DNA of 64,000 nucleotides from Bugula neritina (Eukaryota; Bryozoa; Gymnolaemata; Cheilostomatida; Bugulidae). Under the pieces are notes generated by a model. It was not told the origin of the DNA. It saw nothing but the letters and a program-made list of their open reading frames with translations, and made no database searches. The stretch spans positions 7,642,527 through 7,706,526 of the forward strand of contig OZ037770.1 in assembly GCA_964035545.1 (NCBI GenBank), read 5' to 3'. How positions within the stretch are numbered: position 1 is the first letter of the stretch; every line of letters begins with the position of its first letter. Shown one piece after another: positions 49,101 through 61,809 of the stretch. The translations under genes were made by a program, and so were the position numbers.

Positions 49101-50590
49101 AAACTTGATATCTGTGAACAGAATTTTGGTATAGAACTGACAACACATCGGTCACTCTCACTGCACCACTCGCACCCATCTAATCATGTATTGCTCAGAA
49201 CTAAGCTATCAACGCTTCTTCTCTGTGTACATTCACAACGCATGTTTCTTTAGGCTTCATCTCCGAATCTTTCTTTGATATTTTTTTCTTTTTTTCACCA
49301 GTTTTTATTGGAAAAAACGATTATAGCAAAGTGCAGCAGAAAGTTTCAAATCGCCCATTCACATTCACTAATATCTTCAGTATAGATAACTTATATTAAT
49401 AATTTTGAAATGGTATCACAAGAAAAATAAAATTATATTCAGTTATTTATTATACTTCCAGGTTTTCGTATTATTCCAACTAATGAAAGATGCTTTAAAT
49501 TTACTCATTCGCAGGTCTTTCTGGGTCATATTAAGCCAGATCAGACATTGAAGGAAGCCACCTCAGAAGTGAAGTCTCTGCTGACAGAATTTGGTCTGGC
49601 AGCAGTACTAGAAAGAGTGGAAGGACTGTCAGAAGATGCTTCTGCTTTATGGTAAGTTGGTAATAGTGTTAGTGGTTGTCATAGCAACAGTTACTGACAT
49701 CTGTATGTCTATAAGCTTCAGAATTACTTCTAGAAACTTTGATCTTCTACTGCCACCTGTCTATTGCTCTTTACTATTGAGTTGTGGAATATAAAGTTTC
49801 TCTTTCTAAGACTTGTCTTCTCATAATCCTAATTGAGCTCACATTATATGCGTGACAACTGCTTTGTCTACACTCCATGAGTAGATTGAATTATCAAACT
49901 AGTGAGCTTTTTATTTCTCCTTATTACTCTTTATTATAGCAGTGTGGTGTAATTTAGCTGATTGTTCAAACATGTATATTTAAATGAGATCTATAAATAT
50001 GTTTGTATTCTGTGTTATCAAGGATGGCAGCTGCCCACGCCTATTATAATGTAGGCCATGTTGGTTTTCATGTAAGTCAGCACAGTTTGTTGTTGTTTAT
50101 TATGTTCTGGCAGCATGCATCTAGAGTCTTCTGTTAGACCCTGGCAGTTTCATTGTATTTTATATAAACTAGCCTAGTTGTTATCTGCTTGTTGATAACT
50201 AATCATTCTTTACCTGATTGAGATGAGCTAATGATTACACTTTGCTTACGCACATATATACTTAAGATAAGATGTAATACATGACCTGGTAGTACAGAAA
50301 TAGAACCTTGCATCATGTACATTAGAGCTTCTCATCTCAGGTACGACACCCTGACACCAGGAGAGAGTCAGAGACTGGCAATGGTCAGAGTTCTGTATCA
50401 CCAACCTCGCCTACTCTTCCTAGACGAAGCCACCTCCCAAGTCCAAACTGAGATTGAGAAAAAGTTCTATGCAATGCTGCAAGCTAGCAACATAAGTTAC
50501 ATCAGTATTGGACATAGCAATACACTGAAGGAGTACCATCATAAACATATATCTATTCTAAACCATTCCTTTTCCATATCATCTATTTAA
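40179..50590 (+). CDS. ABCD4: ABC half-transporter, subfamily D member 4-like (624 aa)
   Basis: Predicted membrane half-transporter; vertebrate ABCD4 works in lysosomal export of cobalamin together with LMBD1. Exons: 40179-40292, 41090-41241, 41739-41916, 42325-42536, 43262-43393, 44097-44231, 44559-44713, 45589-45692, 46316-46432, 46693-46881, 49515-49651, 50341-50590; all junctions are GT-AG with matching phase, and the length is close to human ABCD4 (606). The membrane domain has hydrophobic helices and the ABCD hallmark NPDQRI (residues 137-142). The nucleotide domain shows Walker A GASGCGKSS (441-449), Q-loop LPQRPFF (Gln 482), signature LTPGESQR (546-553), Walker B LLFLDEATS (566-574) and the H-loop His 600. 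The start is the ATG preceded by an in-frame TGA 12 bases upstream. There is no N-terminal peroxisomal extension, as in ABCD4. The D-loop lacks the usual S-A-L-D. Substrate is inferred from the family. Confidence 0.9.
42911..43225. repeat. 16-bp minisatellite, ~20 copies
   Basis: Unit CTTACTCTATTCTATA (variants with CACTT, GTTC, ATCC). It fills the end of intron 4 of the ABCD4-like gene and stops ~35 nt before the acceptor of exon 5; its pyrimidine-rich strand matches the sense strand, so it may act as an extended polypyrimidine tract. Confidence 0.95.
43436..43858. mobile_element. Possible MITE with TATGGCC-type ends
   Basis: The left part (TTAGCATATGGCCACACTGC ... TTATTTTCGCAC) is weakly similar to the reverse complement of the right part (TAGGGCCATATTAGATGTAT ... 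TTTCCGAGC). A related TATGGCCACAC segment lies inside the MITE at 34068. Intron 5 of the ABCD4-like gene; no clear target duplication. Confidence 0.3.
44246..44486 (+). mobile_element. Partial copy of the foldback MITE
   Basis: Matches the right ~240 bases of 11449-11871, ending in TGTACTAAATTAAGTAAAAT + GGCCCA. The left arm is absent. It starts only ~15 nt after the donor of exon 6 of the ABCD4-like gene. Confidence 0.75.
45707..45790. repeat. 20-bp tandem repeat, 4 copies
   Basis: Unit GTACTCATATAATAGTTATA, starting 14 nt after the donor of exon 8 of the ABCD4-like gene. Confidence 0.9.
46193..46280. repeat. ~13-16-bp tandem repeat (TTGTGTCAGCCA type)
   Basis: About six units alternating CATGTTGTGTCAGC and CATTTTGTGTCAGC, ending ~36 nt before the acceptor of exon 9 of the ABCD4-like gene. 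Confidence 0.85.
46888..49014. repeat. 35-bp minisatellite, ~61 copies, with 875-bp higher-order repeat
   Basis: Unit GTATACTTACTACATACAGA + GTAAATACTCAGCTA. It begins about 6 nt after the donor of exon 10 of the ABCD4-like gene. Rare variants recur exactly 875 bp (25 units) apart: TATACACAC at 47588 and 48463, and the CATGCAG variant at 47461/48336 and 47706/48581, which shows a block duplication of about 25 units. Confidence 0.97.
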
Positions 50591-51817
50591 TAGAACATAT
50601 TGGTAATGAATAACTGGGATTTTAGTCTAAGACTATGCATTTTAACATAGCAGTTTTGCAAATAGTTTTATCTAGAATTTGAAAAACATTGATTACAATG
50701 TATAGATTATTGCATTTTAGGAAAAATTTAATTTAATAGTTTATAAACCTGTTGCTAGCTTAGAAACCTCTGCTTTCATTGGTTAATTTTTTAGACCTTG
50801 AAAATCATTAGCTAAATTTTAGAATTAAATTTTAAATATTTTTTGTGGCTGCATAATATCTTAATACATTTGTTGAAGTTGAAAAGTTTGTGACTTGTGC
50901 TTATCTTATAAATAGGTTCAGCTCTTCAGTTACATGTGCTGGAACACAGGCTTTTCTAATTTATTTATACTGCACTTGTATGTACCTCCAACTGTATGTA
51001 CCTCCCACTGTATGTACCTCCCACTGTATGTACCTCCCACTGCATGTACCTCCCACTGTATGTACCCCCCCCCCACTGTATGTACCTCCCACTGTATGTA
51101 CCTCCCACTGTATGTACCTCCCACTGTATGTACCTCCCACTGTATGTACCTCCCACTGTATGTACCTCCCACTGTATGTACCTCTCACTGTATGTAACAA
51201 TCTATGACCCGTTAGAATAGGTGAAAAGTTTGAATGAAAAAAATTAGCAGGGTACTAGCTTAGTATGTGGGACGAAAAACATTAATTCATTAATAATAGA
51301 CATTATTCTTAATGAATACTTGTTAATGAAATATTTTTGTAAACAATAAGAAGTATAGAAAAGGCAAAATTAATAACTATAAGTTAATGCAGATCAATTG
51401 AATTTGTTTATGTGCCAGATAACAAACAATTGACCCAAATTTATTTAAATATATTTATATTTCAATAATATTCAAATAAATTTCACATAAAATACATAAT
51501 ATATTAAACCAAAATAAATAAATGAATAGCATATAGCTGGGAATTGTCTATCTGAAACGATACATGTAGAAAAATTTCCCTGAAAATTTTTTGTACAAAT
51601 TTTGTCAGCATACAACAGATCATGTTGCATAGTAGCACCACAAATACACTATCTGTATAGCCCTAGTATAAATACTTTGTAAGCTCAACTAACAATAGTT
51701 GTCTATTGTGTAAGCAAAGTCCAAAGCAGTTTCATTTTGGGAAATTCATTACATATCAGTTGACAAAAGAACCTTACTGATGATAGTTTTACTTGAGTTG
51801 AAGCACCTCATTGATTA
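50591..51817. other. Intergenic region between the ABCD4-like and RING genes
   Basis: AT-rich. It includes the 16-bp array at 50993-51197 and an AATAAA at 51475-51480 that could end the ABCD4-like transcript, though it is far (885 bases) from the stop codon. No other gene seen. Confidence 0.5.
50993..51197. repeat. 16-bp minisatellite, ~12 copies
   Basis: Unit CTGTATGTACCTCCCA, interrupted once by a C run at 51066-51075. Open in several frames only because of the repeat. Confidence 0.95.
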
Positions 51818-52833
51818 ATGGCTGCCCAACAAGTGTTACATTTTACTGAGCAGACAGATTATGGATTATATGATTTCTCAATCTACCGACTCTGTATCGA
51901 GTGCTTTGAGGAAGGGGAGCTCTGTCAGCTTCCGAGTTGTCTTCACAGCATGTGTTCCAGCTGCATAGGTAAGCCCTGTCTGTTAGCTCATCACTTTCAC
52001 TAGTTGCAGTACCATCAACTTCAGTCATGCTAAATATAATATTACAACATTATCTAATGTTAGCACTTGGTCAAAATATTGATTATATAATAATCTCACT
52101 CTCTGGAGGCCCAAAAGTCAACACTACTTCTTGCTGAAAATGTACAGAAAATTTTGTAAAAGTCACCCACTTTGTTTCATCTGTAAATTTTTTGCTATGG
52201 TTTCAAAGAACCTAGACCAAACTGAACCAGACTGTCAGTAGCTGAAATAGATAAGCCACATCTGTGTTATATAATCCGTGTACCAGAAGTTAGGAGCAAT
52301 TCATAGCCCAACATTCAGCATGTCACTTAATTACTCAAGTTTCTTTGTTAGCAAAACTTCTTCTGGATGATGAATCGTTCTGCTGTCCAGAGTGCAGGAG
52401 GTCACGTGAGGAGGATGACCTCGTGACCTCTAGATCCACAGAAACTTTGACTACTCGCACAGCTCCCAGTTATCAGCAAGGTAAACTCTATCCACTTGTA
52501 GGCTGTAGCTAAGCTGAGTATACACTAAGCTATGTAGTTATGGGAGGAGCTATATTATATTTCATGACCTTTGCCTACTGTGGTGTAATCCAATTTCAAA
52601 CTACGATACAAAGTTACAATGAGATGACTAAAAACTTTTATTTATTGGCTGAAAGAAAACAGCCAGCAAGGCTTTATAGTTATAATCTTTAATGTAAAAC
52701 TTGAAATCAAAACGTATCATTTAATTAGAGTCGCTTCATAAGACTTTAAAAAGGAGAAAAGGACATTTAAGTCTTGTGGGAAGATAAAAGTGATAAATAA
52801 ACTCTATTTCAACAATTTATAATTAAAATACAA

Positions 52834-52887
<54 letters not shown>

Positions 52888-55596
52888 TATTTAGAATAAA
52901 TCAAAAAGAAACTGCTCAGACAATGTCAAAGTCAAGCTGCTCAAAGAATGTCAAAAAGAAACTGCTCGAAGAAGGTCAAAGATAAACTGCTCAAAGAAGG
53001 TCAAAGTGAAACTACACAATTACCCATGATAAGTGTTTTCCAGGTGTAAGTGCAGGCAAGGAAGTAGGGTATGCAGACTCAAATGAAGCAATGAAAGAGC
53101 TGGAGGAAGAACTGGCCAACCTCATGAGCAAACACGAAAAGAAATTTACTGAGAAAGTGAGTTGAAACATCGCAACCTTGTATAAAATATTTATATATAA
53201 GATATATTTGAAAATATTTACATAAGCTTAATATTATAAATAGTGTTTTTGTTTCTAGAATACTTCTGTGCTGTGTGTTTGCATATAAAATAACTACTAT
53301 TTTCTAAGCAAATATCATGAGAGGCATATAGGCCTAGCTATGTCGCAGTGGGTCTGGCTTTCTATGCATTTTTGGAAGGATTAGATTTATCACAGCAGAA
53401 GGCTTTACTTAACAATTAGATGTATAAATAATGTTCAAACCATTTAGCAAACATCTGATGGGCTCTATCCTCTTATCCTCATGCTAAAGCACAGTTATGT
53501 GGCACTTTACATTGTAATATGTAAATATGCTGTATCATCTACTTTTCATTATGATCTACAGAAGCTGTGTATTAAAAATACTTTTAAACTATTCTGCCTC
53601 ATTTTAGAGCATTCTGTAACTTAATTCAACCAATATTGGTTTCAACATCATTTGATTTCACATTCAACAAGCTAGGAAACAAATATTGAATAACTAGAAT
53701 ATTTTTTAAAGCAGTGAAACTGAGAAATAATTAGTAATGAATGCTTTTAAAAACTTTAGTGTTCGCTTAGATATTCATGAGTATCAGTAGGAGTTGCATG
53801 TTTTACTAAATTCTAATGTTACATGAACAGTTTCTGCTGCTTGTTTTACAGTGAATTTAAAATATTCTGCATTATACTGTTTTAGGAAAAATCAAGTTCA
53901 AAAGAAGATTTTAAACAATTCAATCTTTTAAAAGTGGTAAAAGGCTTGGATCATCCTCTTTGTGCAAAATGCTCTGGTGAAAAAGATCTTAGAAGACTTC
54001 CTAAATGTAACCATCTACTCTGTGGAGAATGCATTGGTAAACGGCTTTTATTGCAAACCGTAATGTAGTAACACATTACTTACTTATAAGTAAAAATTGT
54101 GAGTTTTTTAAAAGCAACCTATAAATAAATATATCCTTACAAACTAGAATGCAGCAAGGTGCCTCTGGCCTATATTGAAATGTTTTATTAGATGCTGGAA
54201 ATAAACAAAATTTTAAAAGATTAAGAGGTGTTTAATGTTTCTTCATGTACATTTCAGACTTTCAGTCTGGATGCAATTTTAAAAATACATCAGAAAGTCC
54301 TTTTAAGTCTAAGTTTTCATTTATTTGAAACATTTGTGAATTCCACCATTTTTGCATGCTGGAGCAGCCCAATACTAACTTTTCACTTCTTGTGTTACAG
54401 AAACAATATTTCTGTTCACATCATCATACCTATTTGTATCGTAGAAGACTTGCTGCGAGATGCTACATCCTTTGACTGCCCTGCAGAGGATTGTGATGCC
54501 CTGTGTACAGGAGTTGGGTCCTCTTTTCCAGTTGCAACTGAGGCAATGAATAAACTAAAGGCTCTAGACGCAAAAAGAGGTGAACTTTTTTATTTCTGAG
54601 ACTTTAATGTGGAGAAGCTGGTGCTTCTCTATAGAGTTTAGCCAACATAATGAGATCTGATTCCAACTTACTCGAAAATATAGTTGGCCATAAGAGCAAG
54701 AAATTAGTCAAAAATAGGTAATGCCCGCAGAGCTAATTCAGGGAATATTTTGCTTTCTGGTGTAATAGAAACTATATACATCACTCTCTGGTGCATAAAT
54801 CTCCTACTAAAAAATTTTTAGCCAGTCTAGAAGTTTTTAACGTAATATACACTGATCAGTATTTCAATATTCACTTGTTATTTTATTTGCATTGATGAAA
54901 TGAAGTGGGTAATGTCAATCAACTAAGAACATACAAACAGCATCAAACACAGTCGGGCTATCTGTAGCGGTTAAACACTTTTTTTACTATAACTGCTTTC
55001 ATTATTTCTATAAATAGATTGGTACTGATGTCTTTAGTTATCTGTACTTGTGATATTATGATTCTTATTGAACATCCTGTCTTATAATTACACAGCCTCA
55101 ATGCGAGTGACAGGTGGATATACAGAAATGGAGGATCATATGAAGCAATGCACCTATGATATTCATGCTGCTCTTGAAAGTTGTGCCAAAAGAATCAGTG
55201 GCTTGAAGGTGGTTACAAGTATTAAATAACTTTAGCATTAACACATAACACCTGAATGCAAACTTTACCATGGTTCCTTAGGTAGTATTATACCTAGCAG
55301 TACACTGCTCTGTGTAGAAAAAATTATCACTTTTCTAATAAAAATGTTCTCTTTTTGTTCAGGGAGCGAAAGAAAGGCAAGAACAATTCCAAAGATTGCA
55401 AACCTTGGCTAATGAAACCAACCAGTTCTTTAAATCAGTCATGACAGCAATTAAAGAGCAAGCATTGTGGGTTTGGTACAAACTAGAAAATATTTTTGAA
55501 GCTTTCAAAGGTTGGCTTGACTGGGGCTTCCAATGGTTGGGTAGTTGGGCAGCGGCTGTATTCAAGGGTTTTCAATGGAGCTTGAGTTTTTTTTAA
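51818..55596 (+). CDS. Double-RING protein with Trp-rich hydrophobic tail (341 aa)
   Basis: Likely E3 ubiquitin ligase. Exons: 51818-51968, 52352-52480, 53044-53156, 53886-54036, 54445-54579, 55096-55208, 55363-55596; GT-AG, phases consistent. RING 1 is a C3HC4 finger at Cys26, Cys29, Cys41, His43, Cys46, Cys49, Cys62, Cys65. RING 2 uses Cys157, Cys160, Cys172, His174, Cys177, Cys180, Cys193 and probably Cys198 (wider last spacing, C-x4-C). Both RINGs are split by a phase-1 intron at the same place, just after C-I following the sixth ligand. Residues ~70-131 form an acidic, helix-prone linker and ~225-295 a charged helical region. The last ~45 residues contain many Trp and other hydrophobic residues (WVWYKLENIFEAFKGWLDW), suggesting membrane association. 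The start ATG has no competitor upstream in the exon. No B-box or TRIM C-terminal domain seen. Substrate unknown. Confidence 0.8.
52838..52885. repeat. (GA)n microsatellite
   Basis: About 24 GA dinucleotides in intron 2 of the RING gene. Just after it, four or five ~20-30-bp units of the type AAACTGCTCAAAGAAGGTCA run to about 53012, close to the acceptor at 53043. Confidence 0.9.
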
Positions 55597-55688
55597 AAGA
55601 TGCGTTTCCTTGTGGTTTTCAAAGATGGCCTATAGAAAGTAACCAACACATCTTGTTGTTTATAGTAACAATTATTAAACTTGCACAA

Positions 55689-55694
55689 AATAAA
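55689..55694 (+). terminator. Polyadenylation signal AATAAA for the RING gene
   Basis: A canonical hexamer 93 bases after the stop codon, a normal distance for a short 3' UTR. Confidence 0.5.
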
Positions 55695-55699
55695 TCTTC

Positions 55700-58080
55700 A
55701 CCACACTACAATCATAACACTACTGATGAAATGAGTAACTTGAACATATTATTATAAAACAGAGCTTTGTCAAAGTTAAGTCAAAACAAGTTCTGGTCAG
55801 GATAAAAGAAAAATCGAGTCAATGAATAGCATGAGGTGCAGTAGCTCAAGTCAATTTGAGTTGACTCACGAGATGGTGTCAAGTCAATATAGTATATAAT
55901 TATTATAGTGAGCATTAGAAATATCATCAACATTGGATAGACAGCTTATACATGCATTCAGGGCATCAAGTATTCAATTCAAAGTTTTTGATTCAGATTG
56001 ATAAAAACTCCAACATGATAAATAAAACAATACTTAAATACTGATGTTGTTCTTTTGATAAATACTCTGACTCATTTCTTATATCCTGTGGAAAAACTGA
56101 TGGTGGATATTTCTCTTGCATGCTTCTGGTGAGGAAAGAGAAATATTAAATATTACCCCTTTGGAACTTACAACGCAGGATATTTTGTATTATTCACAGT
56201 CAAATAAATATGCGTAATGATAACGTAGCAAAAGTCTGCGAAGTAATTAAAAAAGTTTTCTAATAATTTTCTCTCTATAATTTGATATCTTTCATGTGAG
56301 CCATATGTTATGTATCCACACGGACATATATAATATAATTATAACATTATGATATTTGAGATTGCTTTTACTGTTTAAGTTGTGAAGGCATTTTTGCTAT
56401 AAATATCTACATGCATCAGTAATTTGCTAAATTTAAAAGTCTATATAATGTAAGTATTGTATTTTCTCAACAAAATTAATGTTAGTGCTTTATACTTACA
56501 TATCTTTCACCAGTGCTAAATTTGCAGTTCTGATGATACTAGTACTGTTTGCGATTTGATTATAAAGAAATTTCTGTTATCAATGCCAAGTTGTAACTTT
56601 TATTAATAAAATAATATGTTGGAAGATGATTCATCATATTATATACTTGTGTATATAATATAATATTATAATATCAGCTTAAATGAACTTGTCGCAGTTT
56701 TTGGGAGTTGTTGCCACACTTTGCAGTGTTTTTGTGTTATCCTTCCAAGCAGTAAACCTCTAGTTACTTGAAGTGGGACTCGAAATGATCCCAATGATTA
56801 CACACTTTAGTTGCAATGAATATAGATATTGCCAGCTGCTACTCCCTGCACAACTTCAATAACATCTGTAGTATTGGTGAAGTAGCTGTAAACTGCATGT
56901 TTAAAACACATTAAATAAAAGTGCAGCAAAGCTGTGCTACACAAATTTAAATTATGTTTTCTGAAAACAAGTTATAAAAATAACTTGAATTAAAAAATTC
57001 CTATTGCTCAAAATAATGCTACTCTTCTGGAGTAAATTTTGAAGTTATATTTTTGAAAAGATCCAAACTAAATGGGTAAAATTTGTCAGCGGATTGGGAG
57101 CAATGCAATTCATTGTGTTAGGTAGACTCTATGGGCTGCAGACCTGCAGGTGTTTTGTCTGCTGCATCCGGAGGAATTGATCTTTCTTTAACAGAGTTTA
57201 CTCTGTGTGATTGTGTCCTAAGTCCTGCAAGAATTACTTAAATGTTGTCAACAGCTGCTAGATCAAGTAATAGAAGTTGCCTCCTCATTGCCAGTTACTC
57301 GCTCTTATATAGAATATACATAGAAGGTGCAGTATAGTATAGTATAGTATGTCAAAACCTTTTATGCTTTTAATTAGTATAATTAGTAAAACTGAATCTA
57401 TACTGGGCAAAATAAACAACATTAAATCTTCTCAACTTTCTGGAATATAAAAACATAACACAGCCAACTGTAATTTATTGAAGAAAACTTTTGGTGTTTT
57501 GAAAGTTAACAGAGGTCTAGGATCATTAATTACATAAAATTCCGATCTTCTAAACTGACTGCAGGGATCGGCTTTCCTTATTGTCAACCACAAATATTCT
57601 ATGTCATATTAATGAGTAAAAACAACTTTAAAGAATAAAAACAACTTCAAAAGGTATTAGGTTTTCACAACTGACATAAACACTTGCACTTTGGAGGAAA
57701 CTATAGTAGCCATTATTAAGGGTTTGTTGAGTGATTCCCAGTGTACTGAGTTACACTTATATCTGAGTCACTGTAACAGAGAAATTATATGCCAGAATAA
57801 ATCAACAGTCAATGAGTACGGAGACAACCATATTCTCTGAGAGAGGTTGAATTAGTTCTAGGAGAAAACAAGTACCAGTTTGATTAGCACTTATTGGAAA
57901 GTATATAACTTTGTTCAATAACAATCTCTAGCATATAATATGTATGAATAATAAACAGCATAAACATGAACTTTCATGCTGCAAAAAGTTAATTTGTAGT
58001 AAGTTTAAATTAATGTCTATGAAATCTATTGCTATTATATAGTTTAGCAACTACAAAACATTAGCAATTTGTGACTGTTA
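55700..58080. other. Non-coding AT-rich region
   Basis: No gene recognised. Contains a short GTATA run at 57331-57351 and otherwise unstructured sequence. Confidence 0.5.
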
Positions 58081-58084
58081 AATA

Positions 58085-58170
58085 TCTGCCCACCCCCCAC
58101 CATGAATCAAACCGCAGACGTTCAACTTGCTAGCTAGTAGCTAACCATTACACTCAACACCACAGCAGTA
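58085..58170 (-). repeat. tRNA-like segment (possible second SINE family)
   Basis: On the minus strand, GTAATGGTTAGCTACTAGC resembles an A box and GGTTTGATTC, ~35 bases later, resembles a B box (GGTTCRANNC). The spacing fits a tRNA-derived promoter, but the arms do not form a convincing cloverleaf and the sequence differs from the three SINE copies elsewhere. Confidence 0.3.
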
Positions 58171-58520
58171 GCTATTTCAGCTGGTTTGGTATAACACCAA
58201 GTTTCAGTTGTAATCTTGGGTGCATGTCCCTGTTAAGGCGAAAAGTTGTCATTCTGCATGATTTTGACTGTAGGTATTTCAACTACAACTTGATAGTTTG
58301 CTATATATGTACAGTAGGCCCTATATAGATTTATATATTATGCATGTGCCTGGGGAGTGCTAAAAAGCACAGAACTATAATTAGTTATAGCACAATAAAT
58401 GTGAAAGCAACATCCAGAAATTGCTTTTCTCTTAATTATATAACTGCTCATTATTATACCTATGAAAAATTGAGCACTCTCTTATCTGCTGTTCAACAAA
58501 CTCACGCTGCAAATAATATC

Positions 58521-58621
58521 TATATATATATATATATATATATATACCCTATATATATACCCTATACATATATACCCTATATATATATATATATAAATAA
58601 ATATATATATATATATATATT

Positions 58622-58683
<62 letters not shown>

Positions 58684-58707
58684 TATATGTATAGGGTATA
58701 TATATAG
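58521..58707. repeat. (TA)n with TACCC interruptions
   Basis: TA dinucleotide array with islands of CCC or GGG (TATACCCTATATA), partly self-complementary. Confidence 0.9.
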
Positions 58708-58885
58708 GCTCGTGACTCCTAGGTGACCCCTAGAGTCACTTGAGCTCTCTGGCTTGAGTTTACACACCTTTTAAATATGCTTTAGTAGAAACATAAGTTT
58801 TTACTATTGTGAAGGTGTGGGCCATGGTACTCTGTTCTGTGCTGATGAGGGAACAAACCCCGAAACAGCCGCTGTCCACAGATTG

Positions 58886-58887
<2 letters not shown>
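58708..58887 (+). repeat. Dispersed repeat arm, copy A
   Basis: From GGCTCGTGACTCCTAGGTGA to CTGTCCACAGATTGAGGTAT. It is the reverse complement, with few differences, of 61124-61303. It is bounded by TA-rich tracts on both sides. Confidence 0.85.
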
Positions 58888-58950
<63 letters not shown>

Positions 58951-59100
58951 CTACATATACCCTACATATACCCTATATATACCCTATATATACCCTATAT
59001 ATACCCTATATATACCCTATATATATATATATACCCTACATATACCCTATATATACCCTACATATACCCTATATATACCCTATATATACCCTATATATAT
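58888..59100. repeat. (TA)n followed by a TATACCCTATA array
   Basis: A pure TA tract of ~60 bp, then about a dozen 10-12-bp TACCCTATATA/TACCCTACATA units. Confidence 0.9.
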
Positions 59101-60900
59101 GTTGTACTTATTCAGAAGGTTGAGCAGGAATTCCTTCATCACCCATTTGTGGTCCACCATTATACTACTATACTGGTTCCACTAAGACTGATAATAGCAT
59201 ACAATGTAATCATAGCTTTCCTTGAGAGAATGGGGTTTTTATGGAAATTTTACAAACATGCAGCTGGTTTAGAAATTTAAAAAATGATGAACGTAGGAGA
59301 ATGCACCTGCAAGAAACTGGCCATCAATCATGATTACTTTGATATTGTTAGGGGCGGCCAACCTTAAAATTCCAAATGCTTACCACAGCTCTGGTCTGAT
59401 GGTACTAATTTAGAATAGTATGCATGTGATTATAGTAGTGGTCTAGTCACCCACACCTGTCACAAACAAGAAATTAATCAACAACTACCCCTTCTATAAA
59501 ATAAGCTGGTATCATTTTAAGATGCCAAATAAGTTAATATAGTCTTAATCAAATGGTAACAAATATGTTAATAACACTAGTTTACTTCATCAAAACCCAA
59601 TCCTATATGCAATTTATTACTATAAAATTATAACATATAATTTCAATGCATGAGCAGAGGTGATATAACAATAATAAATGTAGTATATTTCACTGAAGGT
59701 CATTAAATAATAATAATCACATTATAATAACTTTACTTATGGCAGTAGAATTCTGCATATGAATCTAATTTGATAATTTATAATAAAATACTGTAATTAA
59801 AAGATGTGACATTTTCCTCATTTCTGCTCATTCCATTGGATCAGGTGCAAGGCAAAGATTGTCCCGCTAGTTGTATGGTTATTATCCAATAAATAAGTAG
59901 ACATTTTCACCTTTTAGACATGACAGCAAAAATTTTGAGATAAAATTTTAATGATATACAAATTTATGTGGAACGAAAGACCAAAAATCTAACTTTACCC
60001 AGCCTGAACCCAGGTGAACTCTAAAACTAAGTTACAAAGTTAAATGTTATTGAAGTTATTGTCAGTTACAAAGTTAAATGATGTTAAATGATGGTTACAT
60101 AGTGACTATAATTGCCTGATAGTTGAAGAGCATAGGCTTGTGTACAAAAAATTAGCCTTGATGCGATTATAACCAAAGTGTTTCAAAAACACACAATTTT
60201 ATTGTACCTATGAAATAGTATCTAATAATATATTTTAACATTATAACTGCAGAATAGGTGGAAAGATTTTGAATACAAAACATCAGATATCTTCAGTTAG
60301 TTGTCAGCTATCGTATCTGTTCTAGCTCACACATGATTATGTAGCAAATGCTGTATATCAGAATGATTTTAGGTTATATTGGCTATAAATAATTTAAGTG
60401 TGTTATATTATTCTATATATTACACATGTTCATTTGTATGACTACTATATAATCTATACTATAATATATGCATTTTAAATGTGAACCTTACTGCATGGTC
60501 TGAGTTATGGTGTCATTCCAGATAGACGCTTCTCAGTTAGAAGCTGGGCTAAAATTTTCATTTAGACGTTTCCCACATGAAGGCTTCCTAGTTTTTATTT
60601 TGGTAGCCTACATTATACATATTTTATGCGAAACTTATTTGAATATTGTTAGAATAATATATGTATATTTAAATAAATTTTGATTATTAGATTTCCTTCA
60701 ATCATGGATTGATTTCTTTGATATGCATTAACTTATTAATTTTACATTTTCTATACTTTTTGTTGCTTATAAAAATATTTCATTAATAAGCATTCATTAC
60801 TTTATTACTGTTTTTGTCCCACACAAATTCATGAAAAATTGGAATATTATTCCAGATAATTCATATTACCTATTATATTTTATGTTTAGCCATCAATACA
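59101..60900. other. Non-coding AT-rich region
   Basis: No gene seen. The segment at about 60510-60640 (GTGTCATTCCAGATAGACGC ...) is weakly similar to 62633-62740 (GTGTCATTCTAGAGAGACAC ...), probably a diverged dispersed repeat. Confidence 0.45.
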
Positions 60901-60928
60901 ACAGTTATACATATACACACATACATAA

Positions 60929-61123
<195 letters not shown>

Positions 61124-61132
<9 letters not shown>

Positions 61133-61303
61133 GGACAGCAGCTGTTTCGGGGTTTGTCCCCTCATCAGCACAGAACAGAGTACCATGGCCCACACCTTCG
61201 CAATAGTAGAAACTTATGTTTCTATTAAAGCATATTTAAAAGGTGTGTAAACTCAAGCCAGAGAGCTCAAGTGACTCTAGGGGTCACCTAGGAGTCACGA
61301 GCC
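61124..61303 (-). repeat. Dispersed repeat arm, copy B (inverted)
   Basis: Inverted copy of 58708-58887, again next to a TA tract at the CCTCAATCTGTGGACAG end. A further ~85 bases (61304-61390) separate it from the next TA tract and may belong to the full repeat. Confidence 0.85.
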
Positions 61304-61390
61304 TTGCAATATGCTAGCAGTTTGAGTTTGTGACCATGGTGAGAGAGCTCAATCACTGAATGTCATTGCTGAGCATTAAGTGAGAGCATA

Positions 61391-61804
<414 letters not shown>

Positions 61805-61809
61805 TATGT

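Noticed and set aside
58948-59098. Telomere-type repeat (TACCC words)
   Set aside because: The units are 10-12-bp TACCCTATATA variants mixed with TA, not TTAGGG or TTAGG; local microsatellite.
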